DNA of 64,000 bases, taken from assembly GCA_021151835.1 (NCBI GenBank), contig JAGKWO010000005.1:62001-126000 (forward strand), given 5' to 3'. Under the pieces are notes generated by a model, which was given only the letters and a program-made list of their open reading frames with translations, did not search any database and was not told the origin of the DNA. The stretch's first letter is position 1, and each line of letters starts with the position of its first letter. This DNA comes from Gammaproteobacteria bacterium. GTDB taxonomy: Bacteria; Pseudomonadota; Gammaproteobacteria; Pseudomonadales; Cellvibrionaceae. Shown here piece after piece: positions 25,289 to 34,778 of the stretch. Position numbers and translations under genes: made by a program.

Positions 25289-26176
25289 TCACAAATCCCA
25301 CACACTTTCATAAAGTGATTGATAATCTGCTTGCTTAATTACGTCGCATCCAACACTTTTCAGGAAGATTCGCTGCCCCATGGAAATTTCTTTACCCGCA
25401 TAGATATACCACGCATTTTTTACTTTTCCCGGAAAGGTTTTGAAATATTTAGCGCGCTCGATCAACAGCCACCGCAAGAAAATTTCCGATGTATCCAGAC
25501 CAAGCCCCACAAAAAGTAAATCGCGATGGAAAATGCAATCCAGCCAAGTATGGCGGCCATTCCACTCACCATGATTTGATTCGGAAAACAGCTGCCCTCC
25601 CCGGCCTTTGTGAATGAGCGTACGCGCACGCTCAACGGACCCCATGTAATGGCTTAACCCTAAACGAATACTGCGCGAATAACGTTTGATTCCGTTGATA
25701 TGCCATATTGCAAAATCCTTTGCCGGGTCAGTAATTTCTTTTTCAGCGAAATAACTCGCCCATGGATAATAATCCGTAAAACGCGCTCCGCGCCAATGAT
25801 GTAATTTCAAATTGGCTGCATCGGAAAGTGTTTCATCGAAATTAGTCGTGAGTAGCGGACAAGCGTGGGCTTTAGCCCAATTCACTATAGCGTGATGATG
25901 GGGTTTGGCTTGCCAGCCCTCCAGGAAATCGCAAAACTCCTTTTGCAAATTTTTTGTTTTAAGGGTGCTGGTTAAATCCAGCGCATCATAAAATTCAGTT
26001 AACGATATTCCGAGCGGGATATCTTTAGGATCATCATTGGTGTGTTTGTCCCATAAATCCAGCAGCATGGAATCCCATGAATTAATGGCTGTAGCGCTGT
26101 TGTAACGGTTAATGCCATTCCCAATAACAAGGGCCAGGGAAGAGCAATGCTCTTTTATTATTTCTGCTAACGTCAC
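25289..26176 (-). CDS. Solo SIR2-like domain protein
   Basis: A 295-residue protein of the bacterial SIR2-like superfamily. The NAD-binding glycine loop is LVIGNGINRY (residues 16-25), the TTNFD motif is at 110-114, the putative catalytic histidine is H159 in WHINGIKR, and the second dinucleotide motif GLGLDTSE starts near 224. Many such proteins are NADases in anti-phage systems (Thoeris, DSR, SIR2-HerA), but here no second domain or partner gene adjoins it. The start is GTG at 26176 behind GGGGAG. Activity and role are inference; it could also be a deacetylase-like enzyme. Confidence 0.8.
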   Translation of the reverse strand: MTLAEIIKEHCSSLALVIGNGINRYNSATAINSWDSMLLDLWDKHTNDDPKDIPLGISLTEFYDALDLTSTLKTKNLQKEFCDFLEGWQAKPHHHAIVNWAKAHACPLLTTNFDETLSDAANLKLHHWRGARFTDYYPWASYFAEKEITDPAKDFAIWHINGIKRYSRSIRLGLSHYMGSVERARTLIHKGRGGQLFSESNHGEWNGRHTWLDCIFHRDLLFVGLGLDTSEIFLRWLLIERAKYFKTFPGKVKNAWYIYAGKEISMGQRIFLKSVGCDVIKQADYQSLYESVWDL

Positions 26177-26241
26177 AGCGCGCTCCCCCTGGTTTTACTA
26201 TCACGAAAAATGTAGGGTTTGGGCATCCGCTCCCGTAAATT

Positions 26242-27666
26242 TTACGACCCGGAAGCGGGTGAATTTTTTAATTGGCCAACCAGCCGGATTGCCACGCCAA
26301 TTAAAACTCCAACAGCAATAATCAGAAATCCCCAGAACAAAATAGTTTTCCAGCTTATCTGCAAACCATGGCGGGCAAAGGAGCCCAAGCCAGGTTTCAA
26401 CTCGGAAAAATTAACTTGCGCCCATTGGACTTCCTTACCGTTAAGTAATTGAGAAAGTATTTGCGCGCTGGTGTTTTGTTTGTGTTGTGTGGGATCAGTT
26501 TCTATCGCAATTTTAAAAGGTGCGGCATTGTTTGCAATAAATTGCAGCGTTTCTGGCCGATGGTAGAAGACTAAAACGGGCTCAGCATTCGTGCGCACCA
26601 GCTCATTCAGTTCAATACGCCATTCGGTATCGGTATTTTGATTTATGGTGATCGCATCACTGTGCTGCCACTCATTACCAACTTGCGCATTAAACCAAAT
26701 GCCTTGATGAACGAGTTGCCAGGCCTTTTTCCCGGAACTGCGGGAAAATACCCGGATAACATCACCGTACATCAATGTCCCCAGTTGTATACCGAATTGT
26801 GATACCGGCGTTATATCATCCCGCGTAAATTCCCACGCTGCCACGTTCAAATCGGGTGAGCGATCGCCGCTGCGCAATACCGACTCCTGTTCATCAGCAA
26901 GTTCGCCCGCGATACTCCAGCTATCAGGGACAGGTACAGCAGTCACTTTATCGGTATTTTCCAGAGCGATACGGGTTAATTGCAATTGCTCACTACCCCG
27001 TAAAAATTTCAGGCGCACATAAGCGTATTGCATTTCTGCCAGATTTAAATTGATTTTGTTGCGCGCCAGTTTTTGTCCGTCTTTTTGCAATTGCGCCAAA
27101 GTGGCGCGCGTAATACTGGACCAATTGGTTAAATCGTTAGTGCCGCTAACTTCGACTTCAAGATATTGGTTCGCTTCACTGACCTGCCAATCAACAATTA
27201 ATTTATCGGCACGCGTTCGTGTCTCACTCAAATCCACCACATAAAAATCGATCGGTGCACTTTTATCCACCAATTGTTGGTTGATAGTTTTTTCCACGCT
27301 CACAGAGATTTCATTATCATCCAGTTTAATGGAGGCACTGCTGAGCGCCAGAAGTGTTTCCGGTGGCGCGCCCACTGCAACAGGAAAAAAATGCAACGGC
27401 GTCTGCTGGGTCTGCTCGCTTACCTGAGCAGCAGTATTAATTCGATAAGGTAGCTTATTGCCTTGTTGATCAATAACTACGAGGTCATTAAGTTGAGGAT
27501 CTGCGGCATAGCGATAAATATCGTGGGTAAGTGTGGTTTGCAGATAGGTGCCGGACGCTTGATCAATTTGATATACAGGGACCACCTCCGCTGCGGCAAT
27601 AGCACTTAACCAAAACAGAACACTACCAAGACAATACTTTTTAATACACGTCATTCGATTACTCAC
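26242..27666 (-). CDS. DUF3999 family envelope protein
   Basis: A 474-residue protein with a signal peptide (LGSVLFWLSAIAAAEV), a large periplasmic beta-rich part with two discoidin-like halves (QYLEVEVSGTNDLTNWSSIT is the telltale segment) and one C-terminal membrane helix (ILFWGFLIIAVGVLIGVAIR). It fits DUF3999. It is the last of four genes and follows the DUF2339 gene by 49 bases; the two families commonly occur together, so a membrane complex is likely. Function unknown. Confidence 0.85.
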   Translation of the reverse strand: MSNRMTCIKKYCLGSVLFWLSAIAAAEVVPVYQIDQASGTYLQTTLTHDIYRYAADPQLNDLVVIDQQGNKLPYRINTAAQVSEQTQQTPLHFFPVAVGAPPETLLALSSASIKLDDNEISVSVEKTINQQLVDKSAPIDFYVVDLSETRTRADKLIVDWQVSEANQYLEVEVSGTNDLTNWSSITRATLAQLQKDGQKLARNKINLNLAEMQYAYVRLKFLRGSEQLQLTRIALENTDKVTAVPVPDSWSIAGELADEQESVLRSGDRSPDLNVAAWEFTRDDITPVSQFGIQLGTLMYGDVIRVFSRSSGKKAWQLVHQGIWFNAQVGNEWQHSDAITINQNTDTEWRIELNELVRTNAEPVLVFYHRPETLQFIANNAAPFKIAIETDPTQHKQNTSAQILSQLLNGKEVQWAQVNFSELKPGLGSFARHGLQISWKTILFWGFLIIAVGVLIGVAIRLVGQLKNSPASGS

Positions 27667-27715
27667 CTCAAAAAAACGGGCTGCTGATTAAAACAGCAGC
27701 AGCCACGGATTACCG

Positions 27716-30553
27716 TTATTGCTCAGACAATTCATTTACAGATTTGTTTTTTGCCGGGATTGGCGATAAATAGCCAATTAATAGCATCAAACCACCTACC
27801 ACCATGAAGGACACAATCCCCGCCAGCGTACCGGCGCCGCTCAAATCCTTGGTGAAAAGCTTGATGACTATCAAGATTAATAAACCCATGCCGATCATCC
27901 ATAACTCGCGCATTTGAATACGGCGGGAAATATTCATAATAACAAGTGCACAAACCGCCCAAAGAATAGAGAGAGCCATCTGTACTACAACTGAATTCCA
28001 CATTGTGTAAGGCAGATAATCAATTCCTGCGTACTGATGAACTGCGCGCAGTAGAACTATATTGATCCAGACGAATCCGAGAATGCCAATTAACCCGTAA
28101 CGAATTTCCATCGGTGCTTTATCTAACGCGATAAAACCACGTTTTATCGCATAACCGAAAATGAGTAATACGCCGGCCTGGGCTAAATCCAGCGGATTTA
28201 GTATCGGCAGATAGAATTGACTGGTTATGCCGGAATAACTGCAAGCATAAATAAACCAGAGCAATAAAAAGAATAGCAAGGGTGCAGGGATCAGATTTTT
28301 GTAATCAGCCGTATATTGTGCAAAAGGCCACAGGGTTGTTTTGGTGAAATACAAAAGTGCTACTAACGGCACAACCAAACAGGCAAACCATAAAACCGCT
28401 GCGCTGGTACCGTACCATTGTAATTCCTGTTGCCAATAACTGGCCTCCCAATACACAAGGCTAAGTAAAAACCAGGCGGTTAACACATGGTATACACTTA
28501 GCAATCCACTTGCGCCCTGTGCTCCGCGCCGCCATAGAAATCGATACTGCACAGCGGCAAAGATTATCCATGCCAGCAATCCCCAGCTTTGTGATGGATA
28601 AATATCATAGCCAATAAATAATCCCTCACCAAAATTGCTCATTGCAAACAATACAGTGAGTGGCAACAACCAAAAACCAATTCTTATTAATTGCACCCAT
28701 CGAATTTTTACACTGAGTAATAACAGGGCCGCAGTAGAAAGCGAGAAAAATGCAATGAAGGATGGAAAGTGTTGCTCGCCCGGTACATGCGCCTTAATTT
28801 CGATATAACCTGCTACCAGCCACCAGATCCAGCCGATTATCATCGTTACATCCGTGAGCGCACGATCAAAGCGATTGCCATTTTCCGCCAAGCGAACCAA
28901 TAACCAGGAAATACAGAACGCAGATGCAGCGAGAATAAACAAGCCAATAAAATCGCCGCTAATTATTGGGGTGTCACCTGCACGAATACCATGAATCAAT
29001 AAAGATAATGCAGCGGCGAGATGCAATAAATAACCAGCAAGGCGCGGCAGGAAGCGCTGCTGGCGCAAACCAACCCAAATTAAGCCAGTGGCTTCCAGTG
29101 CCCAGGTTGCTGATGTCCATTGGGCATCCAGGGCAAGCGGAATAGTTAAGGTCGCAAACGTAACCCCAAGGGCAATAAACGATTCAATAAGCACGCGATG
29201 CGTTTGCTGATATTTGCTCCACAGCAAACGAGCCAATGCAAGGTAAATAACAGCAAGGATTAATGCGCTGATTGCCAAACCGTATTCAGTATGCCGCAAC
29301 AATGCTGTTTGCAAACCGAAGCCAACAATTGGCAAACCAAATACAAGGCTGCCGTCCACCAAGCCTTTTAAATTCGGTGGCTGCTTGAGCGAGAACAAAA
29401 CAGAGACAATTAAATAGAGTGCAAAAAATGCAAGCAGGAATGGCTGGGTACTTGAATATAGATGCGGCTCGTACTTTAAAACGCCCCAGGCAGAGGTAAT
29501 TACAAAGGTAAAAATAAATCCCACCCAATTCAACATACGCCAGGTTTTAAACCAGGCAATTGCCAGGATTCCAAGATTCAGGAGCAGGTAAAAGCTGAAC
29601 AAACCAATATGATTACCGGATCCATCCGAGGTTAATATGGGGGCGAGGAAGCCACCGGCTGTTGCCATTAGTGCAAGCACTTGTGCATTCTGCAAAACGG
29701 CAAGCATTACACCGAGAATGACGATAATAAGCATCAAACCCAATGCAACACTGGTAGGCATTAATGAATACATTTTTGCAGCGGCAAATACCGTGAGATA
29801 AAGCGCGGCAATCCCCCCACCCTGTAACACCAAACCATAACCGCCCGCTCTTGCCCGCGTTTTCCAGCCAATACCTATCAACGCAATAGCTACTGCTGCA
29901 ACCGCGGCCATACGTAATTCAAGTGGCAATAACCCTTGGTTGGACGCGTATTTCACCAAAAAACTTAAACCAAAAAACATCACTACCATGCCAATACGCA
30001 CAATAGGATTACCTTCGGTAAAAAAGCGACGCACATAGTCAACCGCTTTTTCGATGGGATTAGGTTGTGCTGGTTTTTCCTGTTGATGAGCAAACGCTCG
30101 TGGCTTGGCAACAACAGGCTTTTTCGTTTCCTGAGACGATTCCGGCGCAGTCGCTAGTGGAAGGGACTCCAATTCTTTATCAGTGATTGGCAATTCAGTA
30201 GTGGGCTGTGGTTCCGGGGGTAAATCTATTCCATGTGCTTTCAGGCGATCTGCCAAAGGGACTCTTGTTTCTGCTGGTGCAGCATTGAGTGGCGCAGCGG
30301 CCTGCGAATTGTTTGTTTGCGATTGGGGCTGCGCCGACACATTGACTGGTGCCGCTTGTTTTTTTTGCTCCTGGTTTTTTTGTTGTTCTTGTAGCAGCTT
30401 AAAATCCCGCTCCAGACGATTTACTTTAGTATTCATCTGCGAGACCTTGGTAATTAAAAATCCTAACGCCCCGCCGATAAGCCAGCCACTACCGGAGAAG
30501 GCAATTTCCCCGATAACCATTCCTATCAATGTAAAAACAATAAGCACTATCAT
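27716..30553 (-). CDS. DUF2339 polytopic membrane protein
   Basis: A 945-residue inner-membrane protein. It has one N-terminal membrane segment, a charged coiled coil (NTKVNRLERDFKLLQEQQKN) and a Pro/Gln/Ala-rich linker to about residue 170. Then follow more than twenty hydrophobic segments to the C-terminus. This is the DUF2339 architecture. The role is unknown. It is encoded 14 bases after the DUF4230 gene and before its usual partner DUF3999. Confidence 0.88.
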   Translation of the reverse strand: MIVLIVFTLIGMVIGEIAFSGSGWLIGGALGFLITKVSQMNTKVNRLERDFKLLQEQQKNQEQKKQAAPVNVSAQPQSQTNNSQAAAPLNAAPAETRVPLADRLKAHGIDLPPEPQPTTELPITDKELESLPLATAPESSQETKKPVVAKPRAFAHQQEKPAQPNPIEKAVDYVRRFFTEGNPIVRIGMVVMFFGLSFLVKYASNQGLLPLELRMAAVAAVAIALIGIGWKTRARAGGYGLVLQGGGIAALYLTVFAAAKMYSLMPTSVALGLMLIIVILGVMLAVLQNAQVLALMATAGGFLAPILTSDGSGNHIGLFSFYLLLNLGILAIAWFKTWRMLNWVGFIFTFVITSAWGVLKYEPHLYSSTQPFLLAFFALYLIVSVLFSLKQPPNLKGLVDGSLVFGLPIVGFGLQTALLRHTEYGLAISALILAVIYLALARLLWSKYQQTHRVLIESFIALGVTFATLTIPLALDAQWTSATWALEATGLIWVGLRQQRFLPRLAGYLLHLAAALSLLIHGIRAGDTPIISGDFIGLFILAASAFCISWLLVRLAENGNRFDRALTDVTMIIGWIWWLVAGYIEIKAHVPGEQHFPSFIAFFSLSTAALLLLSVKIRWVQLIRIGFWLLPLTVLFAMSNFGEGLFIGYDIYPSQSWGLLAWIIFAAVQYRFLWRRGAQGASGLLSVYHVLTAWFLLSLVYWEASYWQQELQWYGTSAAVLWFACLVVPLVALLYFTKTTLWPFAQYTADYKNLIPAPLLFFLLLWFIYACSYSGITSQFYLPILNPLDLAQAGVLLIFGYAIKRGFIALDKAPMEIRYGLIGILGFVWINIVLLRAVHQYAGIDYLPYTMWNSVVVQMALSILWAVCALVIMNISRRIQMRELWMIGMGLLILIVIKLFTKDLSGAGTLAGIVSFMVVGGLMLLIGYLSPIPAKNKSVNELSEQ

Positions 30554-30567
30554 GAAGTATCCCTGTT

Positions 30568-31209
30568 TTAGCGATTTATTATTTGTTGTTTATTATCCCC
30601 GGCGATTTCAACCGTTTTTAATGGTTCCAACACCTTCTCTTGCTCTAACTGCCAGCCGACGGAAGCGCAGAGCTGTTGCATCATCAGTTCAACCTGGTTT
30701 TGTGCAATCTGTGGTAATTCACTTTGCCGGGCCTTTTCCTGCATTAGTTTTTTTGCTTCAGCGAGTATTTCGGTGTAATCCTCGTTATCAAATTTATTCA
30801 GTAATCCCTGGTTAAGATCGTAAAATTTGTAATCTGTATCGATTGAAAGAATTTCTGCTTCAGCAAAATGTTCTATTACTAACTTCTTATTGAGATGATC
30901 ACGGCGAAACCGCATCTTCGCAAAATCGAAACCGACGGAAACTTTTGCTTTGGCAACAACCAGTGCTTTGCTATTGGTTTTAAAAATGCCGAAAAAATCT
31001 TTTTTGGTGTTGTGATCATAAATCTCGGTGAAAAAGCCCTCTGCCAAAACCACCTTGAAAACTTTTTCAATTCGTTCCAGTAACACTTGGGATTCAACCG
31101 CAACATCCTGATTATTTTTGTTAAGTTTTTTGGCGTAGTACCAACCAAAGCCTTGCCATGCGGTAAACCCACCAAGCAGTAAAGCAATAAAAAATAAAAA
31201 AACATCCAT
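30568..31209 (-). CDS. DUF4230 family membrane-anchored protein
   Basis: A 213-residue protein with one N-terminal membrane anchor (VFLFFIALLLGGFTAWQGFG) and a soluble DUF4230 domain (LERIEKVFKVVLAEGFFTEI, then KALVVAKAKVSVGFDFAKM and TDYKFYDLNQGLLNKF). DUF4230 proteins are of unknown function. It lies four bases after a lipoprotein gene and 14 bases before the DUF2339 gene, so it belongs to the same envelope operon. Confidence 0.82.
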   Translation of the reverse strand: MDVFLFFIALLLGGFTAWQGFGWYYAKKLNKNNQDVAVESQVLLERIEKVFKVVLAEGFFTEIYDHNTKKDFFGIFKTNSKALVVAKAKVSVGFDFAKMRFRRDHLNKKLVIEHFAEAEILSIDTDYKFYDLNQGLLNKFDNEDYTEILAEAKKLMQEKARQSELPQIAQNQVELMMQQLCASVGWQLEQEKVLEPLKTVEIAGDNKQQIINR

Positions 31210-31213
31210 AGAA

Positions 31214-32251
31214 CTATTTACCAGCGCTCAGGCTAATGGTGATTTTTAATGTGTTTGGCGATGGGGTTCCGATAAAACCTTCCATTCCTGCCATGTATGG
31301 GATTTGTTTGTTGCCGGAATAATTATATTCAAGCACCAGTTTATCGGCTTCTGCATGGGTAACCAGGCCTGCGCGCATTATAAATTGCACCGGCGCAGCA
31401 TCACTCATCAATTGTTGTAGCATCGCCAATGTGTCCAGATGCTGCCTGGTAACACTGGCTTTTAACTCTTCGGGCAAGGACTCTTCCAGATAAGGGTAGT
31501 TATTCAAACCATCAACGTTGGGGGTCGGGAATAATGACAATTCAATACGCTCCTGCGGATTGCTCGTATTGTTGTCCGACAGGGGAAGACCACCATTAGC
31601 CGCTACAGCTTGCAAACTGGTCTCACGTTGTGTTTCGTATTCCAGGCGCAAGCTCACTTCATGCCCTTTACCGTAAAGGGACGGATGCATATTCGTCAGG
31701 CTCAGATCGGTAACCTTGCCGCTTTCATTAACTGTGCGCGTAAGGCGAACATAATCATTGGCATTAGGGTCATTGGATTCAAAGCGCAACGAATTGGTTA
31801 CCGTTCCTTCCACCTTGGGTACTACCCCTTCCTCGATAATATAGGGGCTGGACTCCATTGCCGAACGGCGCTCGTCATCACTGCCGGAATCAGGCACCAA
31901 TACACGTAAATCAGGCACAACCAGCACTTCCTGGGAGGTATGCGCAGTAATAGTGGTGCTCCATACACTGGTAATTTGTCCACCATTTGCCGTTGCTTCG
32001 CTGGCATTGGCAGCCTGGGCTAATTCAAAGCGGATCTCCAGGTTACCCTTGCGCCACCCCTCATCCAGCAAGCTTTGCGAGTATGAATCCGCACCCGCGT
32101 CTTCTGTTGCAATATCATTTTCAGTGTTGTTCTCCGCTTCGGGAGCGGGTGACGGAGAGCAACCCGCCAGTAAAAACACTAAAAGTGCAGTATTCATCAC
32201 GCTTGTTAACACACCTGATTTCGCAAGTTCGAACCGTTTAAGCTGGGACAT
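31214..32251 (-). CDS. Lipoprotein of unknown function, first gene of the DUF4230-DUF2339-DUF3999 operon
   Basis: A 345-residue predicted lipoprotein: ALLVFLLAGC gives a lipobox with the acylated cysteine near residue 31. The acidic, low-complexity linker (PAPEAENNTENDIATEDAGA) is followed by a beta-rich domain. AAGGAG seven bases before ATG supports the long N-terminus. No family is recognised. The four-base gap to the DUF4230 gene implies coupled translation, so it is probably the outer-layer part of the same system. Confidence 0.75.
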   Translation of the reverse strand: MSQLKRFELAKSGVLTSVMNTALLVFLLAGCSPSPAPEAENNTENDIATEDAGADSYSQSLLDEGWRKGNLEIRFELAQAANASEATANGGQITSVWSTTITAHTSQEVLVVPDLRVLVPDSGSDDERRSAMESSPYIIEEGVVPKVEGTVTNSLRFESNDPNANDYVRLTRTVNESGKVTDLSLTNMHPSLYGKGHEVSLRLEYETQRETSLQAVAANGGLPLSDNNTSNPQERIELSLFPTPNVDGLNNYPYLEESLPEELKASVTRQHLDTLAMLQQLMSDAAPVQFIMRAGLVTHAEADKLVLEYNYSGNKQIPYMAGMEGFIGTPSPNTLKITISLSAGK

Positions 32252-32371
32252 GAAATTACTCCTTTATCAGATACCGAATATCGGAGCAGTATAAGGTAGA
32301 ATACAGCTCCCTTGTTTGTGCCTTTTTTATAGGTCAAACGTTTAAGTGCTGATTTGCGATACCTCACACAG

Positions 32372-33787
32372 ATGCATCCAGGCCTTTTGATCAAACCACT
32401 TGTTTATCAACCAGAATCTGCCTACTGGTTTTTACGCGTCCGCCATTTACCTTATGCAATCTGGCTGGACTCGGGCCATCCAGGCAGCACCTATGGCCGC
32501 TTCGATATTATCAGTGCGGCCCCGCAATGCTTGCTGGAAACACACGCTGAAAGAACACACATTTATTTTTGTGACGGCAAATACGAAGAGTCCCTTATGG
32601 ACCCATTTGCCCTGCTGAAATACTATTTGCCGCCAGATGATCAACAAATCGAAGGACTACCCTTTGTGGGTGGAGCACTGGGTTATTTTGGCTATGATTT
32701 GGGACGTCGCCTGGAAAAACTACCGACGAAAGCACAGCAAGATATCAACCTTCCCGATATGTGCTTGGGGTTATATCCATGGGCAATTATCCAGGATCAT
32801 CAGCAGCAACAAGCGTGGTTAGTAATCAATGATTCGTTGAACCAACGCCTCGGTGGAGCATATAACTGCTCTGAAATTGAAGCCCTTTGTTCACGTTCAG
32901 CACCAGAGAAAACGTCCCACGATCTGGAATTATTTTTTGCTGACACTGAAAATATTTTTAAAATCAGTAGATTTAATCGCAACATTCATCCTGAAGATTA
33001 TTCTGCGGCGATTGCCAGCATTCAGGAGTATATTCTTGCAGGCGATTGCTACCAGGTAAATTTTGCACAACGGTTTGATGCCGATTTTAATGGCAACCCG
33101 TTAACGGCCTATTTGTTATTACGGAAAATCCTGCCCTCACCGTTTTCCGGTTTTATGCAACTCAAAAACGGCGCTGTACTTAGTTTATCGCCTGAACGTT
33201 TTATTCAGGTCAATGGTAACCATGTAGAAACCAAACCTATCAAAGGAACTATTAAACGGGGAGCATCAACCGCTGAAGATAAAGCCAATGCCCGGTGGTT
33301 GCAACAGAGCCTGAAGAATCGTGCTGAAAATGTAATGATTGTGGATTTGCTACGCAATGATCTCAGCAAGCACTGTATTAATGTGCAAGTACCAACGCTG
33401 TGCGAATTACAAAGCTTTGCCAATGTTCATCACCTGGTAAGTACGGTCACAGCCGAGTTGCGTGAAGATGCAACGGCAATCGATGTGTTGCGTGATAGCT
33501 TTCCTGGCGGAAGCATTACCGGTGCTCCGAAAATCCGCGCAATGGAAATTATCGAAGAACTTGAGCCAACACGCCGTTCGCTCTATTGCGGAAGCCTGGG
33601 TTACATCAGCACAACCGGGCATATGGATACGAGCATTGCTATACGAACATTGGTATGTGATCACAACAAAATATATTGCTGGGGCGGCGGCGGTATAGTA
33701 GCTGATTCAGAAACTGAACAGGAATATCGGGAGTCCATTGCTAAAGTCGAAGTATTGATGGATACACTGGAACACAACTTTAGTTAA
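32372..33787 (+). CDS. pabB: Aminodeoxychorismate synthase component I
   Basis: A 471-residue chorismate-utilising enzyme for folate synthesis, which with PabA makes 4-amino-4-deoxychorismate. The signature PIKGT (KPIKGTIKRG) has the PabB-type lysine that forms the covalent intermediate, in contrast to PIAGT of TrpE. GDCYQVNFAQRF, DSFPGGSITGAPK and the Mg-binding EYRESIAKVE block are present. The frame opens at TTG 32354, but ATG 32372 matches the usual PabB start. Twenty-three bases separate it from the next gene. Confidence 0.92.
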   Translation: MHPGLLIKPLVYQPESAYWFLRVRHLPYAIWLDSGHPGSTYGRFDIISAAPQCLLETHAERTHIYFCDGKYEESLMDPFALLKYYLPPDDQQIEGLPFVGGALGYFGYDLGRRLEKLPTKAQQDINLPDMCLGLYPWAIIQDHQQQQAWLVINDSLNQRLGGAYNCSEIEALCSRSAPEKTSHDLELFFADTENIFKISRFNRNIHPEDYSAAIASIQEYILAGDCYQVNFAQRFDADFNGNPLTAYLLLRKILPSPFSGFMQLKNGAVLSLSPERFIQVNGNHVETKPIKGTIKRGASTAEDKANARWLQQSLKNRAENVMIVDLLRNDLSKHCINVQVPTLCELQSFANVHHLVSTVTAELREDATAIDVLRDSFPGGSITGAPKIRAMEIIEELEPTRRSLYCGSLGYISTTGHMDTSIAIRTLVCDHNKIYCWGGGGIVADSETEQEYRESIAKVEVLMDTLEHNFS

Positions 33788-33810
33788 TTGAAAAAAATTG
33801 AGGAGAGCAA

Positions 33811-34563
33811 ATGTTAATTCAAAATTATCAGATCGATTTGGAAACACCCACCGGCACTATGCGCTGCTACGTATATCATCCTAAAGAAAGCATTGATAAC
33901 GCCGGCAAAAAATTTCCTGCGATTATTCTGTACTCTGAAATTTTCCAACAAACCTCACCCATTCGCCGCAGTGCACAAATTATGGCTGGCCACGGTTTTG
34001 TGGTAATTGTTCCTGAAGTTTTCCATGAGTTAAACCCAATTGGAACTGTGCTTGGCTATGATGATGCCGGTCGGGACAAAGGAAATGCCGATAAAGTTGC
34101 CAAATACCTGGAAGCACACGATTCTGATACACAAACCATGATTGATTATTTGCGCACAGTAGATTATTGCTCCGGTAAAATTGGCGCAATGGGATTTTGC
34201 CTGGGTGGCGGCCTTGCTTATCGCGCCGCAATTAACCCGGCGATTTTAGCTACCAGTTGTTTCTACGCAACCGATATTCATTCCGGGCTTACGCCATCAA
34301 AACCGGGCAATGAAAGTTTAACTCGCACGAATGAAATCAAAGGCGAGTTACAAATGATCTGGGGCAAACAAGATCCACATATACCTGCCGAAGGCCGCGC
34401 ATTGGTGTATAAAAATCTGGTTGAGAAAGCGGTGAATTTCACCTGGCATGAGTTTAACGGCGTGCACGCATTTATGCGCGATGAAGGTGATCGCTATGAT
34501 GCAGAGTTGCAATTGCTGGGCTATCAAATGGCGATTGGATTGTTTAGAAGAGTGCTTTATTAA
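33811..34563 (+). CDS. Dienelactone hydrolase family protein
   Basis: A 250-residue alpha/beta hydrolase of the DLH family, cytoplasmic. The nucleophile elbow is GAMGFCLGGG with cysteine in place of serine, as in dienelactone hydrolases, and the catalytic histidine lies in the FNGVHAFMRDEG segment. The aspartate is expected in WGKQDPHIPAE. The substrate may be any small lactone or ester. It sits 23 bases after pabB behind GAGGAG, so it may be co-transcribed without being part of folate synthesis. A bidirectional terminator follows. Confidence 0.87.
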   Translation: MLIQNYQIDLETPTGTMRCYVYHPKESIDNAGKKFPAIILYSEIFQQTSPIRRSAQIMAGHGFVVIVPEVFHELNPIGTVLGYDDAGRDKGNADKVAKYLEAHDSDTQTMIDYLRTVDYCSGKIGAMGFCLGGGLAYRAAINPAILATSCFYATDIHSGLTPSKPGNESLTRTNEIKGELQMIWGKQDPHIPAEGRALVYKNLVEKAVNFTWHEFNGVHAFMRDEGDRYDAELQLLGYQMAIGLFRRVLY

Positions 34564-34670
34564 TTGCGCCTTGGGAAATCCAGCACCTAATTAGGCTCCA
34601 GTACAAAACAGCTCCCGAATTCAAATGACTTGCACGCGCGGTAACACCTGAAGTTATTATGACTGTAAAT

Positions 34671-34704
34671 AAAATGCCAGGACAATTTATTGTCCTGGCA
34701 TTTT
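34671..34704. terminator. Bidirectional terminator between the DLH gene and the TonB operon
   Basis: Perfect 15-bp stem AAAATGCCAGGACAA (34671-34685) and its complement (34690-34704) with loop TTTA. A and T runs at the ends allow it to stop both the pabB-side and the TonB-side transcripts. Confidence 0.92.
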
Positions 34705-34778
34705 ATAGGCTTACCGTTTAATCAAATAATTCTTGTTACATTATAGCTTCAACTATCAAAACTAAATCAACCCGGAAG

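Noticed and set aside
30183..30815. 210-codon plus-strand ORF over the start of the DUF2339 gene
   Set aside because: It is antisense to the Pro/Gln-rich linker of the DUF2339 protein, rich in Cys and Ser, with no family.
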